Shown one piece after another: positions 1-11,710 of a stretch of 64,000 bases of DNA. Below the pieces are notes generated by a model that worked only from the letters and a program-made list of their open reading frames with translations, did not search any database and was not told the DNA's origin. Source of the DNA: Ustulina deusta. Lineage: Eukaryota > Ascomycota > Sordariomycetes > Xylariales > Xylariaceae. The DNA lies in the NCBI GenBank assembly GCA_023159155.1, contig JAJNNX010000001.1, forward strand, positions 3,100,001-3,164,000, read 5' to 3'. The first letter of the stretch is position 1. Each line of letters begins with the position of its first letter. Made by a program: the position numbers and the translations under genes.

Positions 1-848
1 GCTTCTTGCATACGATTGACTGTCTCATCTTCGAAGAGCAATTGATCGTACTCAGATATAGCAACCAGGAAGAGAATGGTCGTGACATTCTCAAAGCAGT
101 GGATCCACTTCTTTCGCTCTGATCGCTGACCACCGACATCGAACATACGGTAGGTCAGATCACCAATAATAAAGGTTGTCTCAGTGATACCGGTTGTCTT
201 GACTCGTGAGCGTAGGACGTCTTGATCGTTTGGCATGTAATCGGGCGTAGCGATACGTGCGATGTTATCGAAATAGCTTCAAATACGGTTAAAAACAATA
301 CAAATCGCTTCGAGGCTAGCACTTACTATCTCGCTGAATCGTTTAGTTGATACTCTCGGGATCGCTTGAAGCACTCTTGGACACCACGGTCTTTCCACAG
401 GGCTTCGATAGCGCTGCCAACTTCGGGAGGTAAGACGTCACCCTCAATTTGTGCGGGTTGCATGAAGATGGTCTGAACGTGGTACTCCATGCGTTGGTCC
501 TCCAGTGGCAGTTCAAGCGATTCCATAGCCTCCAAGATGACGCGCATCGACTGGACGGTATTGCTGAAGATGATTTCCTTGAAGGATTCCCGCTCGTCGC
601 GCGAATATCCGCCCTCATGGATCAGTTTCATCTGCTTCAAGATTGTCGACTTTCCGGATTCACCAGCACCTGTGGAGCCGGGTATTAATGATGGAACCGG
701 AACTGACATCCTAAATTGCAATTTACTTACCCAGAAGAAGCATCTTGATCTCGTTGCGCTGCATCATCTTGTCCCGCTTCAATTGATTCTCAATCTCCTC
801 ATTTCGGGCCTTGCCCTCCTTCTCCTCCGTGCTCATTCCACAGCCCAT
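1..848 (-). CDS. gna1: G-protein alpha subunit, group I (partial, 3' end outside window)
   Basis: Heterotrimeric G-alpha: a GTP-binding switch below membrane receptors; fungal group I members act in growth, mating, conidiation and virulence signalling. Exons read 848-731, 669-327 and 276-1, giving about 245 residues of an expected ~353. The N-terminus [12 protein letters not shown] carries the Gly2 myristoylation and Cys3 palmitoylation context. The P-loop GAGESGKST starts at residue 40 and is split by intron 1 after the first base of the Gly40 codon. Exon 3 has the switch I region ([12 protein letters not shown]) and switch II ([12 protein letters not shown], with the catalytic Gln). The NKxD and TCAT boxes and the receptor-binding C-terminus lie beyond base 1. 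Both introns have GTAAGT donors. Group I (GNA-1/MagB/CPG-1) is assigned from the N-terminal sequence and the myristoylation site. I see no defect in the part present. Confidence 0.95.
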
Positions 849-2615
849 TTTGACGAGTGTGAAAGGGCCCTAGCAAGATCCTGATTCGCAATGTAGTTCA
901 ACCGGGAGCACAGGGTCAGTGATGGGCAGTCGAGAGAGGCCGTGGTCTTGTGCTACAAAGTGAATATGATTAGCTGCCGAAGAGAACAAAGCAAATAAAG
1001 ACAAGGCGTGGTGGGCGATCAGCTGATGGATGTTTTGGTGGTGGTGATTGCGCGGGCACATTTCTTGCAACACATCGGGGTCTGTTTCTTTGAGAGGCGG
1101 CCAGGTTTCTACACACAAAGCAATGTGCATGCACGTAGCCACAATGCGGCAGAGCACGATAACGCAGGGGTAGGCAAAGTAACGACCGAGTACTGCAAAG
1201 TCGCGACAGACACGCCCGATGCTGGACGTTGAGGGTCAGGTTGTTATTGACCGTTGTGGCAGAGACGACGACTCGGTGGTTACGCGCTGTTGCTTGTGCG
1301 TGAATGATGATGGCGGATGATATCAAGATTTGGTGCAGCAAAAAGTTGGACAGTAACTTACCAAAGCAGCGACTTCTTTAGATGGATGGGAGGCGTTGAA
1401 CACAAAGCGATAGGCTGATGATGGACCACCAGAAGGAGAGAGCGACGAAGATGATGAGAGTGGACGACGAGGAGGGAAAAAGGAAAAAAGGGCGGTTGAG
1501 CGAGATTGTGACCGGGGGCGGAGATGGATTGGGCAGACAGTAGACAGTGCAGGATGGTGTACAAGGGAAAAGGCCGTGTCTTGCTGGGTATACAAGGTAC
1601 CTACCGCACACTAGCTGGACCTGAGTGGAGTGGCCAGGCTAGTTGGCTGGCCACTGGAAGTAATTAGCCAGTTACCAATGACGGCCACTACCTGCATGTA
1701 GGTAGGTGCACCTGTAGATAATTTTACAGGCGTACAGTAGTGTAGTGTAGGAGCCTCCTAGTTTAGTGGAAATACAGTACTGTACGCTAGAGTACTATGT
1801 ATAGGCAGGGACTGATTTAACGGGGAATCCCTGGTGCTTCAGCTCAATTCGCTAATCCAATATGGGAAGTGTTCTCGGTGATTGCCTCTACACATCATGA
1901 CTAGGGAGTCGTCTATGTGCTACATTAGTGTGCTGTAGGACAAGTTCAATGCTTTCGCTTTGCAGGCTACCTTCCCACTACCTAGATGCCCTACTGGTAT
2001 GAACATCATGATCTGATCATGCTGTCTGCAGACCTATTGTGCATTAGGTACTTAGAGGCATGCCGTACCTACTTACATTTTCTACCGACAGAAAGGGGGG
2101 CTCGTGAATCACCACTGCAGTCTAAACATTACCCACCAAGCTTAAACGCATACACTAGGCGGTTGATTGTGCACTAGGTAGGGAGCTTAGGATGATGGCT
2201 GGAAAGGGTTCAGGGGCCTAGGGAGACTGTGACCCCGAAACAGTCAAGTTCCATGTCGCAAGAGCTGCTGCAAACTGCAAGGAGGAAGGCGGACGCTAAA
2301 CCTATAATGAATTAGCTAAATGAATTGTGGTGCGGTTGATAGATGAGTTCTCCAGAGAACTCCAGAAAAGGGACAGGGCGTTGCAGGACAGTGGAGTTCG
2401 CTGCTAACCTCCACTATACACTAGATTAAGTACATGATCCAATGCCTATATTGTACAGCACAGTATATACTACCGAGTGTACAGCATGAACCCCTTGACA
2501 GACCCTACATATAACTGAATACTATGTAAGTACACTACTCAGCATACTATAAATCATCATGTGGATATTGGTGAAGCGAGCTTCATCTCAAGGTATTATG
2601 GCACGATTTGCTGAA

Positions 2616-2629
2616 TACTACTAGTAGTA
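2616..2629. repeat. 14-bp perfect palindrome TACTACTAGTAGTA
   Basis: The sequence equals its own reverse complement. It lies within a stretch rich in TAGGTA/TACCTA words. No function is assigned. Confidence 0.7.
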
Positions 2630-4050
2630 CCTATACCCAAGATAGGTACATATCATAATACATTCAAGACCAATGTAAAAAACACATCGATAACTACCTA
2701 CTTCGTACCTACCATCTGTTATATCCAAGTATCAATCTCAGTTGTCTACCTACCCTCCTCACTACACATCGAGACAGGATAAAGTCAGATTACAAAAATA
2801 AAAAGATGGCAGCATCTTGCGGTAGAATCCGAGATTTGACAACCTGACAAGAATATTACTTACGCTTATGTTGACCCCGCAAGATCATACTCAGTTGCTA
2901 TGCTGACTGCCGACGAGGATGGGTATCCCTGAGGCCGAAGGCCTACCTCTTCTTCTTCATCTCACAGTTCTTCCAGTCTCGTGGGCAGCAAAAAAGGTAT
3001 TTTCTCAATCCCGCACCAGGTATGCGATCGTTCCCCAACCTCCCTACCATTATATGATTCAGTGACCGCTACTTAGAAAGCGTGACGACTACCGAGCACT
3101 TGGCTGTTCTTTTTCTCAGCCATGCTGTTTACACTTGCGCCACTTTACTACGACTGGGTATGATGCAGGCATGCTTACCATCTGATGACTGACTAAACTA
3201 CCGATCTACCTACCTCACCATCTGGCATTGTGTGCTGCGACTACCTGCTTGCGAATGCACATTGTCTCCAAACGACACCCCGTTTTTGGTTCCATGTGAA
3301 GGCAAACAACGGTTTGTGCCACGTCTTTAGTCAGGCGTCGATGGCACCGAGACGAGTCCATAAGCCGCGACGGGGTTGTTTTCGGGCTTCCAAGCAAGTT
3401 GTGCATTAAATCAACCTGCAGCGACATGCCGACGCCACTCGACAAGGAAGTTGGTCTGACAAAAAGCCTCAACGCGGGACCTAATCAGTCGGGAATCCTA
3501 CATCGCTGCCGATATTGGGGCCTATCACGGATGAGAGCTCCTCACCTGCCTGGCGGTGTCAGCGGCGTCATATTTATTTATATCTCCCGCCTGCCAACTT
3601 GGGGGGTGAGGTGGTGCTAACAGGCTAACTGCCTCGAGACATACGTTGGTAGATTGCATAGTCGGTGTTAAAACCAGCAGCCTTTTCCACGAGGCAGCAG
3701 ATGTGTGTGGTTGAACAGATAGTTGACACCCCTTACGTCCAGTGTGACTATCCAATCACCTTTCCTGGTGCGCAAAACCGGAGCCCGGCCGCGCCGAATT
3801 GCTATACTACTATCTAAGACACTAAGACACGCTAGACTCTGGACAAGACGACCACTTATCAACCAAGGTGTAAATATAGACCATATCCACGGGCGGATAT
3901 CAGCTTATGTACAACCATATAAAATTTTGTATCCCATCGCCGCGCACCTCATGGCGAGCGTAACGGCTGACAGTTTTTCCGGGTTTCGGCAGATGCAACT
4001 AAAGGTTGCCGGCGGAAGGGTGCGCTCGGATCGTAGTGAATGCGAAAAGA

Positions 4051-4074
4051 AAAAAATAAAAATAAAAATAAAAA
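4051..4074. repeat. (AAAAAT)n microsatellite
   Basis: A-rich tract with a single T about every six bases, about four units, in the spacer upstream of the Smr gene. Confidence 0.85.
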
Positions 4075-5736
4075 CTCTTTGACGGGGTACGTATTCACTC
4101 AAATTTTCAAACTTCAAACTTGGCGCGGAAGCACGCCCAATCAACTCAATAAGGTGAACCCATGGGATGTTCAGATTGGTGGACATCGCCAAGATCGCCA
4201 CCCCAGCAACTTTGAAACATCTTCAAGACCAACCCGGGTAACTCTTCTTCAATGCATTATATAAGTTCGTTTCTTCAACCCCCTACACTATACTGTAGTG
4301 TGTATTGCCACTGAACGATCTCGGTTCAAATCCAAGTATGATGCTTTTGCGGCCAGGTACTAAACTCGAATCGAGGATCGAATCAGATAAGTCAAGAGCT
4401 CATATTTCGTCGTCTTCGCTGCTCAGAGGACCGTCTTTCTTTATCTGTTAAGCACTGTACCTATCTAGTATAGTGATCGAATCCAAGCTCACGACAAAGC
4501 ACCACGCAATCGATTCTTCGAAGCAAATTATTGGGATGGAATCCACCTAGTCTCATACCTAATTCGGTACAATTGATCTGCAACGGGACTGAATTACAAA
4601 ACTCCCCACCTCGAAACATGGTTCGCACAGCGCGATTCAATACATTTGAGACGAATACTACGCTGATCCGCTTTGCGAGAACAGGGGCGGTAAAAGACGA
4701 AACTTGATGTTGTGTAGTGGTGTATATAGACCCGTAGTGAATCCAGGTTGCTATATCGTTTGGTACTATCTAGTACACTAGGTAGCTATCTACACTACGC
4801 ATATGCGTACACATCCAAGATAAAAATAGACGTAGTGGCCCCAGTACCTTAATTTTTTTCCAGTATTTGCTAGCCTTTGCCTTGATGCTTCTATTCTCGT
4901 TCTAGACCCAGACTACCTACATTGTTGTCCAATCGAATACTTCTGAGGTGATCGATAGTATGCCTCGACCACTCGTTGGCTACATCCAGCTCTTCTTTAT
5001 CAGAACTACCCATATATTTTATTAGTTGACAGTCTACCTGGAAAGTTATGCTATCTTGTGGGATATTCTATGAATACTTTGGAGAGGTACACTGATTTAG
5101 AGTTTCAAAATAGTCATAGTTGGACCTTTAGCTCCATCTATTTCGGTATAGTCTAGGTACATTATTATTGCCATTGATATTCCAATCTGTCCAAAATCTG
5201 TTTTTTTATTTTCTGGGTAGTTGAAGTGCTCTGTAGTTAGATGGATGATCTGAAGAACGTGGCTGTCCCAATTGTCACTGTTCCAGCGCATCTGCAGGAC
5301 ACTGCAATTCCCGAAGCGTACATCTGACTGCTTGACACTACTCAATCTGGACTCATAACACTTCAGCTGCCCGCATTTCCATGCATGGGTTCTGTGCCAT
5401 TGGGATGCAGTGATGGGTCTAATTACACTACCTACACTGCCTACATGCTGCCTGTAGGCCTCAGCCGAAGACAGATTCAGGGTAAGTTTTGCCCTAACCA
5501 GGCCAAGCCAGTGTATATATCGTAACCCCAAGATTAGTTAGTCAGTCAGTTAACTACTGTAGGTACGTCGAATGGCAGGCTATGGGCTACCGGTAGTCTA
5601 GTGGCAGATCTCTCCACGATTTGCTAGATCAGCGCATGAATCCGGCCTTACGCACAAAATAGCATCGACAATCAGTCTGTCATCCATTCCCCAGCTTCCC
5701 ATTCTACGCGTTGCTCTTAACGTCTTCAATTGTACA

Positions 5737-6829
5737 ATGTCCGCCGGGATCGAGCTTGACCATTACGAGAGAGGCTTCGATAGGCTAGGTGGGAAAGGTT
5801 CGGTGAACACTGTTTCCTATTGTCTTTTATCACCCAAGTTACCTTCGTCCTGGGACCGACCGATCAACTAGATGCCCCGATTTGTACACGAAATAACTTC
5901 AGAGGTCAGTTGCTAACACTTCGTTGATATCCCGCAGTCTTCAACCACGACGTTCATCCGGATAAAGAAAAAAAGTGCATTACCTTGCGCGAGAAGGCAT
6001 GGGCGGAAGTCGCCGAGCGGAAACGTTGCATGGAACATGTATGTCTACCGTCCGAATCGCTTCCCCCTACGAACGACCGAACCTCCCTTTTACGTTATCT
6101 TCGGCCCAAGGACGATTTTGACGTTTACATATCCTTAACCACACCCCGTTAACGAAGCCCCTTTATACGAAGAACAGGCACACGAAGCGTATGAGCGTGG
6201 TGACGGCGCTACGGCTAAGCAGCTGAGCAACGAAGGAAAGCGGCATGCCGCTAAGGCGGACGGATATTTCGAGGAGGCGAGTGATATCATTTTCAAGGCA
6301 AACAATCCTGATAACCCGGACACCTCCGACACTATCGACCTACACGGACAGTATGTTGCGGCGGCTGAGCAACTGGTTGAGGACCGGATTCACAAGGATC
6401 AGCAGAAGGGAAAAACTCATCTCCATGTGTAGGAACCCTTTGTCTTTTGACCAAAGAGGAAACGTGAATATATGACGCATCTGACTAACACGCTATGTTG
6501 ACAACGGCAGGATTGTTGGAAAGGGCAACCACAGCGTCGACCACGTACAGAAAATCAAACCAGCCGTCGAGAAACTCTGCCGGAACCTCAGACTACAATA
6601 CGAGACCGAGGATAATGAAGGACGCATTTATGTCAACCTGCAGAGCGGAGATGTCACACACATACCAGCGTCGCCGCACCACGGAGGGCACCAGGGTCAC
6701 CCGCAGCAGTATTATCCCGGCCAGCAAGGACAGCACTCTGGTGGACAGAACCAACAAGAGGAGGACTATGACGAAATCGAGAAGTTCGTTACAAACCTTT
6801 TCAAAAAATATTGCTGTACTGTTATGTAG
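5737..6829 (+). CDS. DUF1771-Smr domain protein with C-terminal CaaX-like motif
   Basis: Small MutS-related (Smr) domain protein of the fungal DUF1771-Smr type (like budding yeast YPL199C); Smr domains bind or cut nucleic acids. Exons 5737-5788, 5938-6038, 6178-6428 and 6511-6829 join in frame to 240 residues. DUF1771 spans about 25-95 (AHEAYERGDGATAKQLS, EGKRHAAKADGYFEEAS). The Smr domain follows with DTIDLHGQYVAAAEQLVED and, after intron 3, HLHVIVGKGNHS, containing the conserved TIDLHG and GxGxHS motifs. A Gly/Gln/His-rich linker (HHGGHQGHPQQYYPGQQG) leads to the end, FKKYCCTVM, where CTVM fits a farnesylation CaaX box with a second Cys just before it. The first splice (CTAG/GTGGGA) is the least certain; a donor 10 bases downstream (AAAG/GTTCGG) also keeps the frame. 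Confidence 0.88.
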
Positions 6830-8448
6830 GGAAATTCATTGGATGTATATGAATGAAATTGGTTAAGCCGGCATTGCAATTGGTTAGTTAGAGGATTTAG
6901 GCATAGCCTTGGGTATCATATGGTGATATATCCGGTAATCTCCTCGTCGAGGCGTTCTACAGATAGTATAAACACAGTCAGGTCGGGAAGTAGATAGTTA
7001 GACAAGTAGGTAGTAACAAAGTCCACAATTAACGACTGAAAGTGTACATATCGTGTAGGAAGGTCTATTGGTAAGTTTTCGACAGGCGACTTTTCAGGCG
7101 AGAGACAGTCCACCTAGGCCAACTCAGGTTGACCAAACATTCAGCGTTTATATAGGTTTTGTATTGTGTCAAAGAGTTCCAAGTTGGTAAGTATGATTTG
7201 CTACAATGTAGCTAATAACTGACTAACAGGTAACCAACAGACCCTACCGCTGGCTAAACTGGCCCCTCTCCTGTTTTACCTTCAATGTAGCATACAGCAT
7301 CGGGTACGTATGTCACATAACCATATACAGTGGCCCTTTATAATCAAAATTTAGCAGCATAGCCATACGATGGCGTTTAATGCGCTGGTCGGAAAGCTGG
7401 TCCTACCTATATAGCTTGTTCTGTAATCCAACAACCTAGCATTTAGTACCTGCAACTCAAACTCCTACAACAGAGATGACTAGAAAGGTCGTGAGCCTCA
7501 AATCCACGATATGAATATCGCAGAGTATGGTAGTGATGTCAAGCATAATTGTATACCAAGACTGAAAAAGAAGAATACATAAAAAATTACGCCTAACACG
7601 GCACGGCGCCAAACATCGTTTCAAATTGTGCAACTCTATCTCTCGTGTGATGAGGCGGATTCGTGGCTTTCTTCTAACCGCGTGCGCTGTCATGGGCGGT
7701 GCAGACGCATGGGTCGTTTGTGGCATGAGAGGGCGAACCCCCACCCCTCAGGTCGCTGGTTACGAAGTAGAGATCAATAGTATTAGCCATATACAACTAT
7801 AGGTGATCAGTGGAAACAAAATACCATGTATTCTATTCTGGTCAGAAGTTGCTGCACGATAGTCCTGTATAGCTAGCCCAAGACAAGAAAATGGTAAGGC
7901 ATATTGAGTGGTATGCCATCCCTAGAAGACCTGTAAGGAAGAGACCCATTTTAAGTTATGCTGTCAAGCATGGATGCTAAACCTAGCCTTGTACTGGACT
8001 AGGTTAAAGAATTATTTCAGAACTGTACGTTGCCACACTGTCAAGACTCACAAGAACACTGTCGTAACAATAGTTTTGATTATACTTGCTATGACCAATT
8101 CGACTCAGCGACTTGTGCTCTTGTCGTAGCATTATATACCTACCAAGTACAAATATATAGCAAAGATCCAAAGCTTTGGACAGAGTGCAATGTGTCGTAA
8201 AATGAGGTCATCTTAGATAGGTTAGGTATTTCAGGAGACGCCAGGTACCAAAATGCCTAGGTGGATACAAGAAGAGGTCGGTTAGTAGTTTCATGGAGGC
8301 CAACATGCAGCCACCAGCACATCGCATAACGCCGTACCAACAGTTTTTATGGCTGATTATAATACCTATACATTATGTAGTATGCCATTGCCTTCACCCT
8401 TGCTCTCCTTGACAACATGTATTCGCTTTCGAATTAATTTAAATTTTC
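6830..8448. other. Intergenic region, no supportable gene
   Basis: AT-rich spacer between the Smr gene and the HET gene, which run in the same direction. Several short open frames (for example 7457-7744, minus) have no recognisable content. Nothing else was identified. Confidence 0.6.
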
Positions 8449-10818
8449 ATGATGATTGCAACGTCGCGGACTGCAAGAAGAAAATACGGCTTCTGGAGAT
8501 GGCCTGAGTTACAGGATTCGGAAACATCTGCGCCTAAGTCACAAAGGCATCGAGTAGCACGCTGGCTCGCTCAGTGGAAGAGCAAAGCACCACCACTCTG
8601 TCGCAAGTGTCGTAACCTCGAGCTAGATCTGCGTCCCTTGACGGCCAATCCCCCGGACTTCTCTGAACTTCCTGAAAACCCCGAGAACGAAGATCTCGAC
8701 GAGTTAGAGAAGAGATATACTGTATATATCAACGACTTCTCGCCTGAAGAGGCCAGGGCATCAAGATCAGAATGTTCGCTCTGTGAACTTCTCCTCACCT
8801 GCCTCCCTGTAACGGAGCAAGTTGGATGGCTAGGCAATATGCGATGCGTATGCACATTGCGACCAAGGTTCGACCGGTCGACTAATGTTAAGAAAGGGGG
8901 GAGCATCATCCACAAGCAGCAAATTTGGGTCGAGTTTCAACCAATTGAAGGAGAAGTACTACTTGATATGGTAGACGTCGAGGAGTTCAGGCCTACCGCG
9001 AAGAGAAGAACGCCGATTTCCCCAACAACCGATCCCAAATTACTGAGATGGTGGCTTAAGAACTGCGATCGAAAACACTCGCACCCAGATATTCCCAATG
9101 CAGTCCGCTCACGGATGCAGGTCATTCTGGATGGCGGGATTTTTCGACTTATAAACACTTCCACGGGGTTCGTCGAGGTACTGGCTTCTCTACCCACCTT
9201 TGTCGCTTTATCATACGTTTGGGGGCCAAATCCTGGTCAGCTGAAGAACGAACCTCTTAAGGGCGGACCAGTATTGGATTACCCCCCTACCATACGGGAT
9301 TCTATCGCTGTTGCAAACTCCCTTGGGTATGAATGGCTCTGGGTTGACAGAGTCTGCATCGACCAGAACAGCGACAGTGAAAAGGCGAAGCTCATTCCCT
9401 ACATGAAGGACATCTACGCAGCGGCTCACTTAACCATTGTTGCTGCTTGTGGTAAAGGCGCCGACGACGGGCTTCTTGGTACCCAGGGGACGCCGAGGAA
9501 GACCGATAAACCACTCGTTTTAGGGCGTTCAGTTGCTGTTCTTCCCGTAAGTGATCGGTTCGAGATTCTAGTATCCAATTCTATCTGGAGCGAGAGGGGT
9601 TGGACATTTCAAGAACATGTGTTTTCGAGGCGCCTACTGTTCGTCTTCGATTCGGAGATATTCTTCACCTGCGGAGAATATACTTTCCGAGAATCAACGG
9701 GTCGCCGCTTAGTTATTCACAACCAAGGCCCTGTCAATAGATGGCTGTGGCACGAAAGTGGAATATGCGACGCAGCAAAGCTGCAAACCGTATTTCATGG
9801 CAAGGCAGGCAAGACAGAGGACCTGCTAACTTCGGGGCTATTCTTGAGTGCAGTGATAGAATACTCTAGACGTAATTTAAGTGTCAAGGAGGATAGAGTG
9901 GCGGCCTTTGCTGGTGTGATTTTATCGGCTATGAAACCCATGGATCCGGTGTCTGAGGAGGCATTCCTCAAGCATGGACATCCATTACCTTTCTTCGAAT
10001 CCCTCCTAACTTGGGGACGTGGACTTCACTTATTCGGCACCCTAGATCCTACTAAGAAGCTACCTGTGCCATCCTGGAGTTGGGCTTATACGGGCCAGGA
10101 TGTGTATATTTCAATTTTGGGAGAGACGAGAGGCTGCTATGACCAGTACTACTGGTTCCATTATACTCAACTTCGGAATCATGATGTACTCGGCTTGCCG
10201 ACGAAGGACAACGTCATGGGTCCTCTGATAGGATTGCCCCTATCAGATGAGCTAATTGCGGATCGGTCGTGGATTGAAGGTTTAACACAGGAGTTGAATT
10301 CTGACCATGAAGGAGGACAACGGGGCACCGCACCGGCACCTACCTCGTTGTTACCCAAACTTCATCTATTAACCCTTGTATTCGATGCACGTCTTGTAAG
10401 ATGTGATAACTACTCTAGAGAACCAGGGCAGTATTTGTTAGTAGCTCTAGGGAGCACTGAAACTACTTTGGACATAGTAAGGAGGGATCGCGCGGTTAAG
10501 ACTAGCCACATAAGAGACTGGTCTATCCAACCTGGGTGCGAGTCTCTTTTTCCTATAGAAGGAATTAGTCCTCGGCAAAAGCCATTTGAGACCTTCGCTA
10601 TCATCACAGGATTTCCAGGCGCCGGAGCATATAGAGTCAACGAATGGTCTAATGAAGTCTATTACGACTTAAGCGTAATGCTTTTGGAACCAACAGGGCA
10701 GCAGGACACATACTCGCGGCTGGGTATGAATTGTATCAAGTTCGTCTATAAAGACTGTTATGTTTCCGAGACAATCAGGAAAGGGAGACCACGGTGGCAG
10801 TATATACATATTGTTTAA
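8449..10818 (+). CDS. HET-domain protein (heterokaryon incompatibility family)
   Basis: Intronless 789-residue protein. HET domains trigger the cell-death reaction of vegetative incompatibility and are thought to be TIR-like death effectors. The domain spans about 248-400 with its signature blocks in order: FVALSYVWGP (~250), WLWVDRVCIDQNSDSEK (~300), MKDIYAAAHLTIVAACG, and SERGWTFQEHVFSRRLLFV (~382). The N-terminal ~110 residues carry paired cysteines (CRKCRNLELDL and CSLCELL), an arrangement common in solitary fungal HET proteins. The C-terminal ~380 residues have no domain I can name; a YSRRNLSVKEDRVAAFAGV block is typical of HET proteins. The start is a tandem ATGATG, and the second ATG is equally possible. 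No NACHT/STAND or prion-forming gene lies next to it, so a partner cannot be inferred. No frameshift or internal stop is seen. Confidence 0.93.
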   Translation: MMIATSRTARRKYGFWRWPELQDSETSAPKSQRHRVARWLAQWKSKAPPLCRKCRNLELDLRPLTANPPDFSELPENPENEDLDELEKRYTVYINDFSPEEARASRSECSLCELLLTCLPVTEQVGWLGNMRCVCTLRPRFDRSTNVKKGGSIIHKQQIWVEFQPIEGEVLLDMVDVEEFRPTAKRRTPISPTTDPKLLRWWLKNCDRKHSHPDIPNAVRSRMQVILDGGIFRLINTSTGFVEVLASLPTFVALSYVWGPNPGQLKNEPLKGGPVLDYPPTIRDSIAVANSLGYEWLWVDRVCIDQNSDSEKAKLIPYMKDIYAAAHLTIVAACGKGADDGLLGTQGTPRKTDKPLVLGRSVAVLPVSDRFEILVSNSIWSERGWTFQEHVFSRRLLFVFDSEIFFTCGEYTFRESTGRRLVIHNQGPVNRWLWHESGICDAAKLQTVFHGKAGKTEDLLTSGLFLSAVIEYSRRNLSVKEDRVAAFAGVILSAMKPMDPVSEEAFLKHGHPLPFFESLLTWGRGLHLFGTLDPTKKLPVPSWSWAYTGQDVYISILGETRGCYDQYYWFHYTQLRNHDVLGLPTKDNVMGPLIGLPLSDELIADRSWIEGLTQELNSDHEGGQRGTAPAPTSLLPKLHLLTLVFDARLVRCDNYSREPGQYLLVALGSTETTLDIVRRDRAVKTSHIRDWSIQPGCESLFPIEGISPRQKPFETFAIITGFPGAGAYRVNEWSNEVYYDLSVMLLEPTGQQDTYSRLGMNCIKFVYKDCYVSETIRKGRPRWQYIHIV

Positions 10819-11710
10819 GGTATTCATGGGCCATCTCCAAGCAACAAATAATCCCACAATGCAAGTAAGACAGATTCTACAGCAGCTGAGCTTTTCACTG
10901 CAAATTGCTTGCGTCGAGCTAGAATGGTGATTCGACTTCTACAGGTAGCATCTGCACAATTCAAACCGTCACACGCACCAACTTGATTACATTAAGCGGC
11001 GATAATTACAGGGTTGGGCTTGGGCCGAACCTTGGTTTCGTTATAGGCGAAGTACCACACCTCGGAACGGGGCGTGGGAATCTGCTACGCGCGTGTCACT
11101 AGACAGAAGCTGAAAGACCATGGGACAATCACTGCAGAGTCTACATAGCCCAGACTAATATCACTCTGTGGACAATGATCATTAATCTCCCAATGAGATA
11201 TAGTGATATTGGCCTACGGAAATGTATAGCAACCAAACCAGACGGAGGGGGCTGAGAAGCGCCTCATCGGTGCTAATTTAGGAAATGATGACTATTGACA
11301 ATACTCAGGCTTATTTCTTTCCATCAAGTAGAAAGAACGAACGGACGAACGAGCAATCTCAAATGAAGTAGAGCCTAATTAATGTGTTAAAGATTATATT
11401 TAAAGTCGCGTTTCTTCTAGGACCAACTATATATGTCAATGGCATGTCGTAACTGGGCATTCAAGAGTTTTCCGCTCAACGTTGGTAATGGCGGTATAAA
11501 TTCGGAGAGAACCACCTCTGTTGATCAATTTTGCAACTTTTCCCCTGAAAGCTGAGTACAGTATTCGACTTTATCTGAAGATACCCCCTCCTTTTACACT
11601 CCTCTCGTGTCGAGGTGCCCAATCATCCCGAATACCATATATTTGTCACTAAACATGATAGACCAACATGGGCAAGAAGCGTTCAATTCAATATCTGTAT
11701 TATCAAATTC
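10819..11710. other. Intergenic region between convergent genes
   Basis: Lies between the 3' ends of the HET gene and the polygalacturonase gene. It is AT-rich, and the only open frame of note is a short one at 11607-11831 that is antisense to the polygalacturonase end. No gene is called. Confidence 0.6.

Larger units (their letters stand above)
849..5736. other. Intergenic region, 4.9 kb, no supportable gene
   Basis: Pyrimidine-rich on the minus strand near 1330-1600, fitting a long 5' leader of the G-alpha gene. From about 1680 to 2760 and 4740 to 4800 it is dense in TAGGTA/TACCTA words and short palindromes, for example TACTACTAGTAGTA at 2616-2629. An (AAAAAT)n microsatellite lies near 4051-4074. 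A 144-codon minus-strand open frame at 5097-5531 shows no domain. I see no RNA gene here. Confidence 0.6.

Noticed and set aside
4300..4345. tRNA-like T-arm (CGGTTCAAATCC)
   Set aside because: The T stem has a mismatch and no acceptor stem, D arm or anticodon arm could be found upstream.
5097..5531. 144-codon minus-strand frame
   Set aside because: No recognisable motif, in a spacer with chance frames of similar size, and no splice context linking it to a gene.
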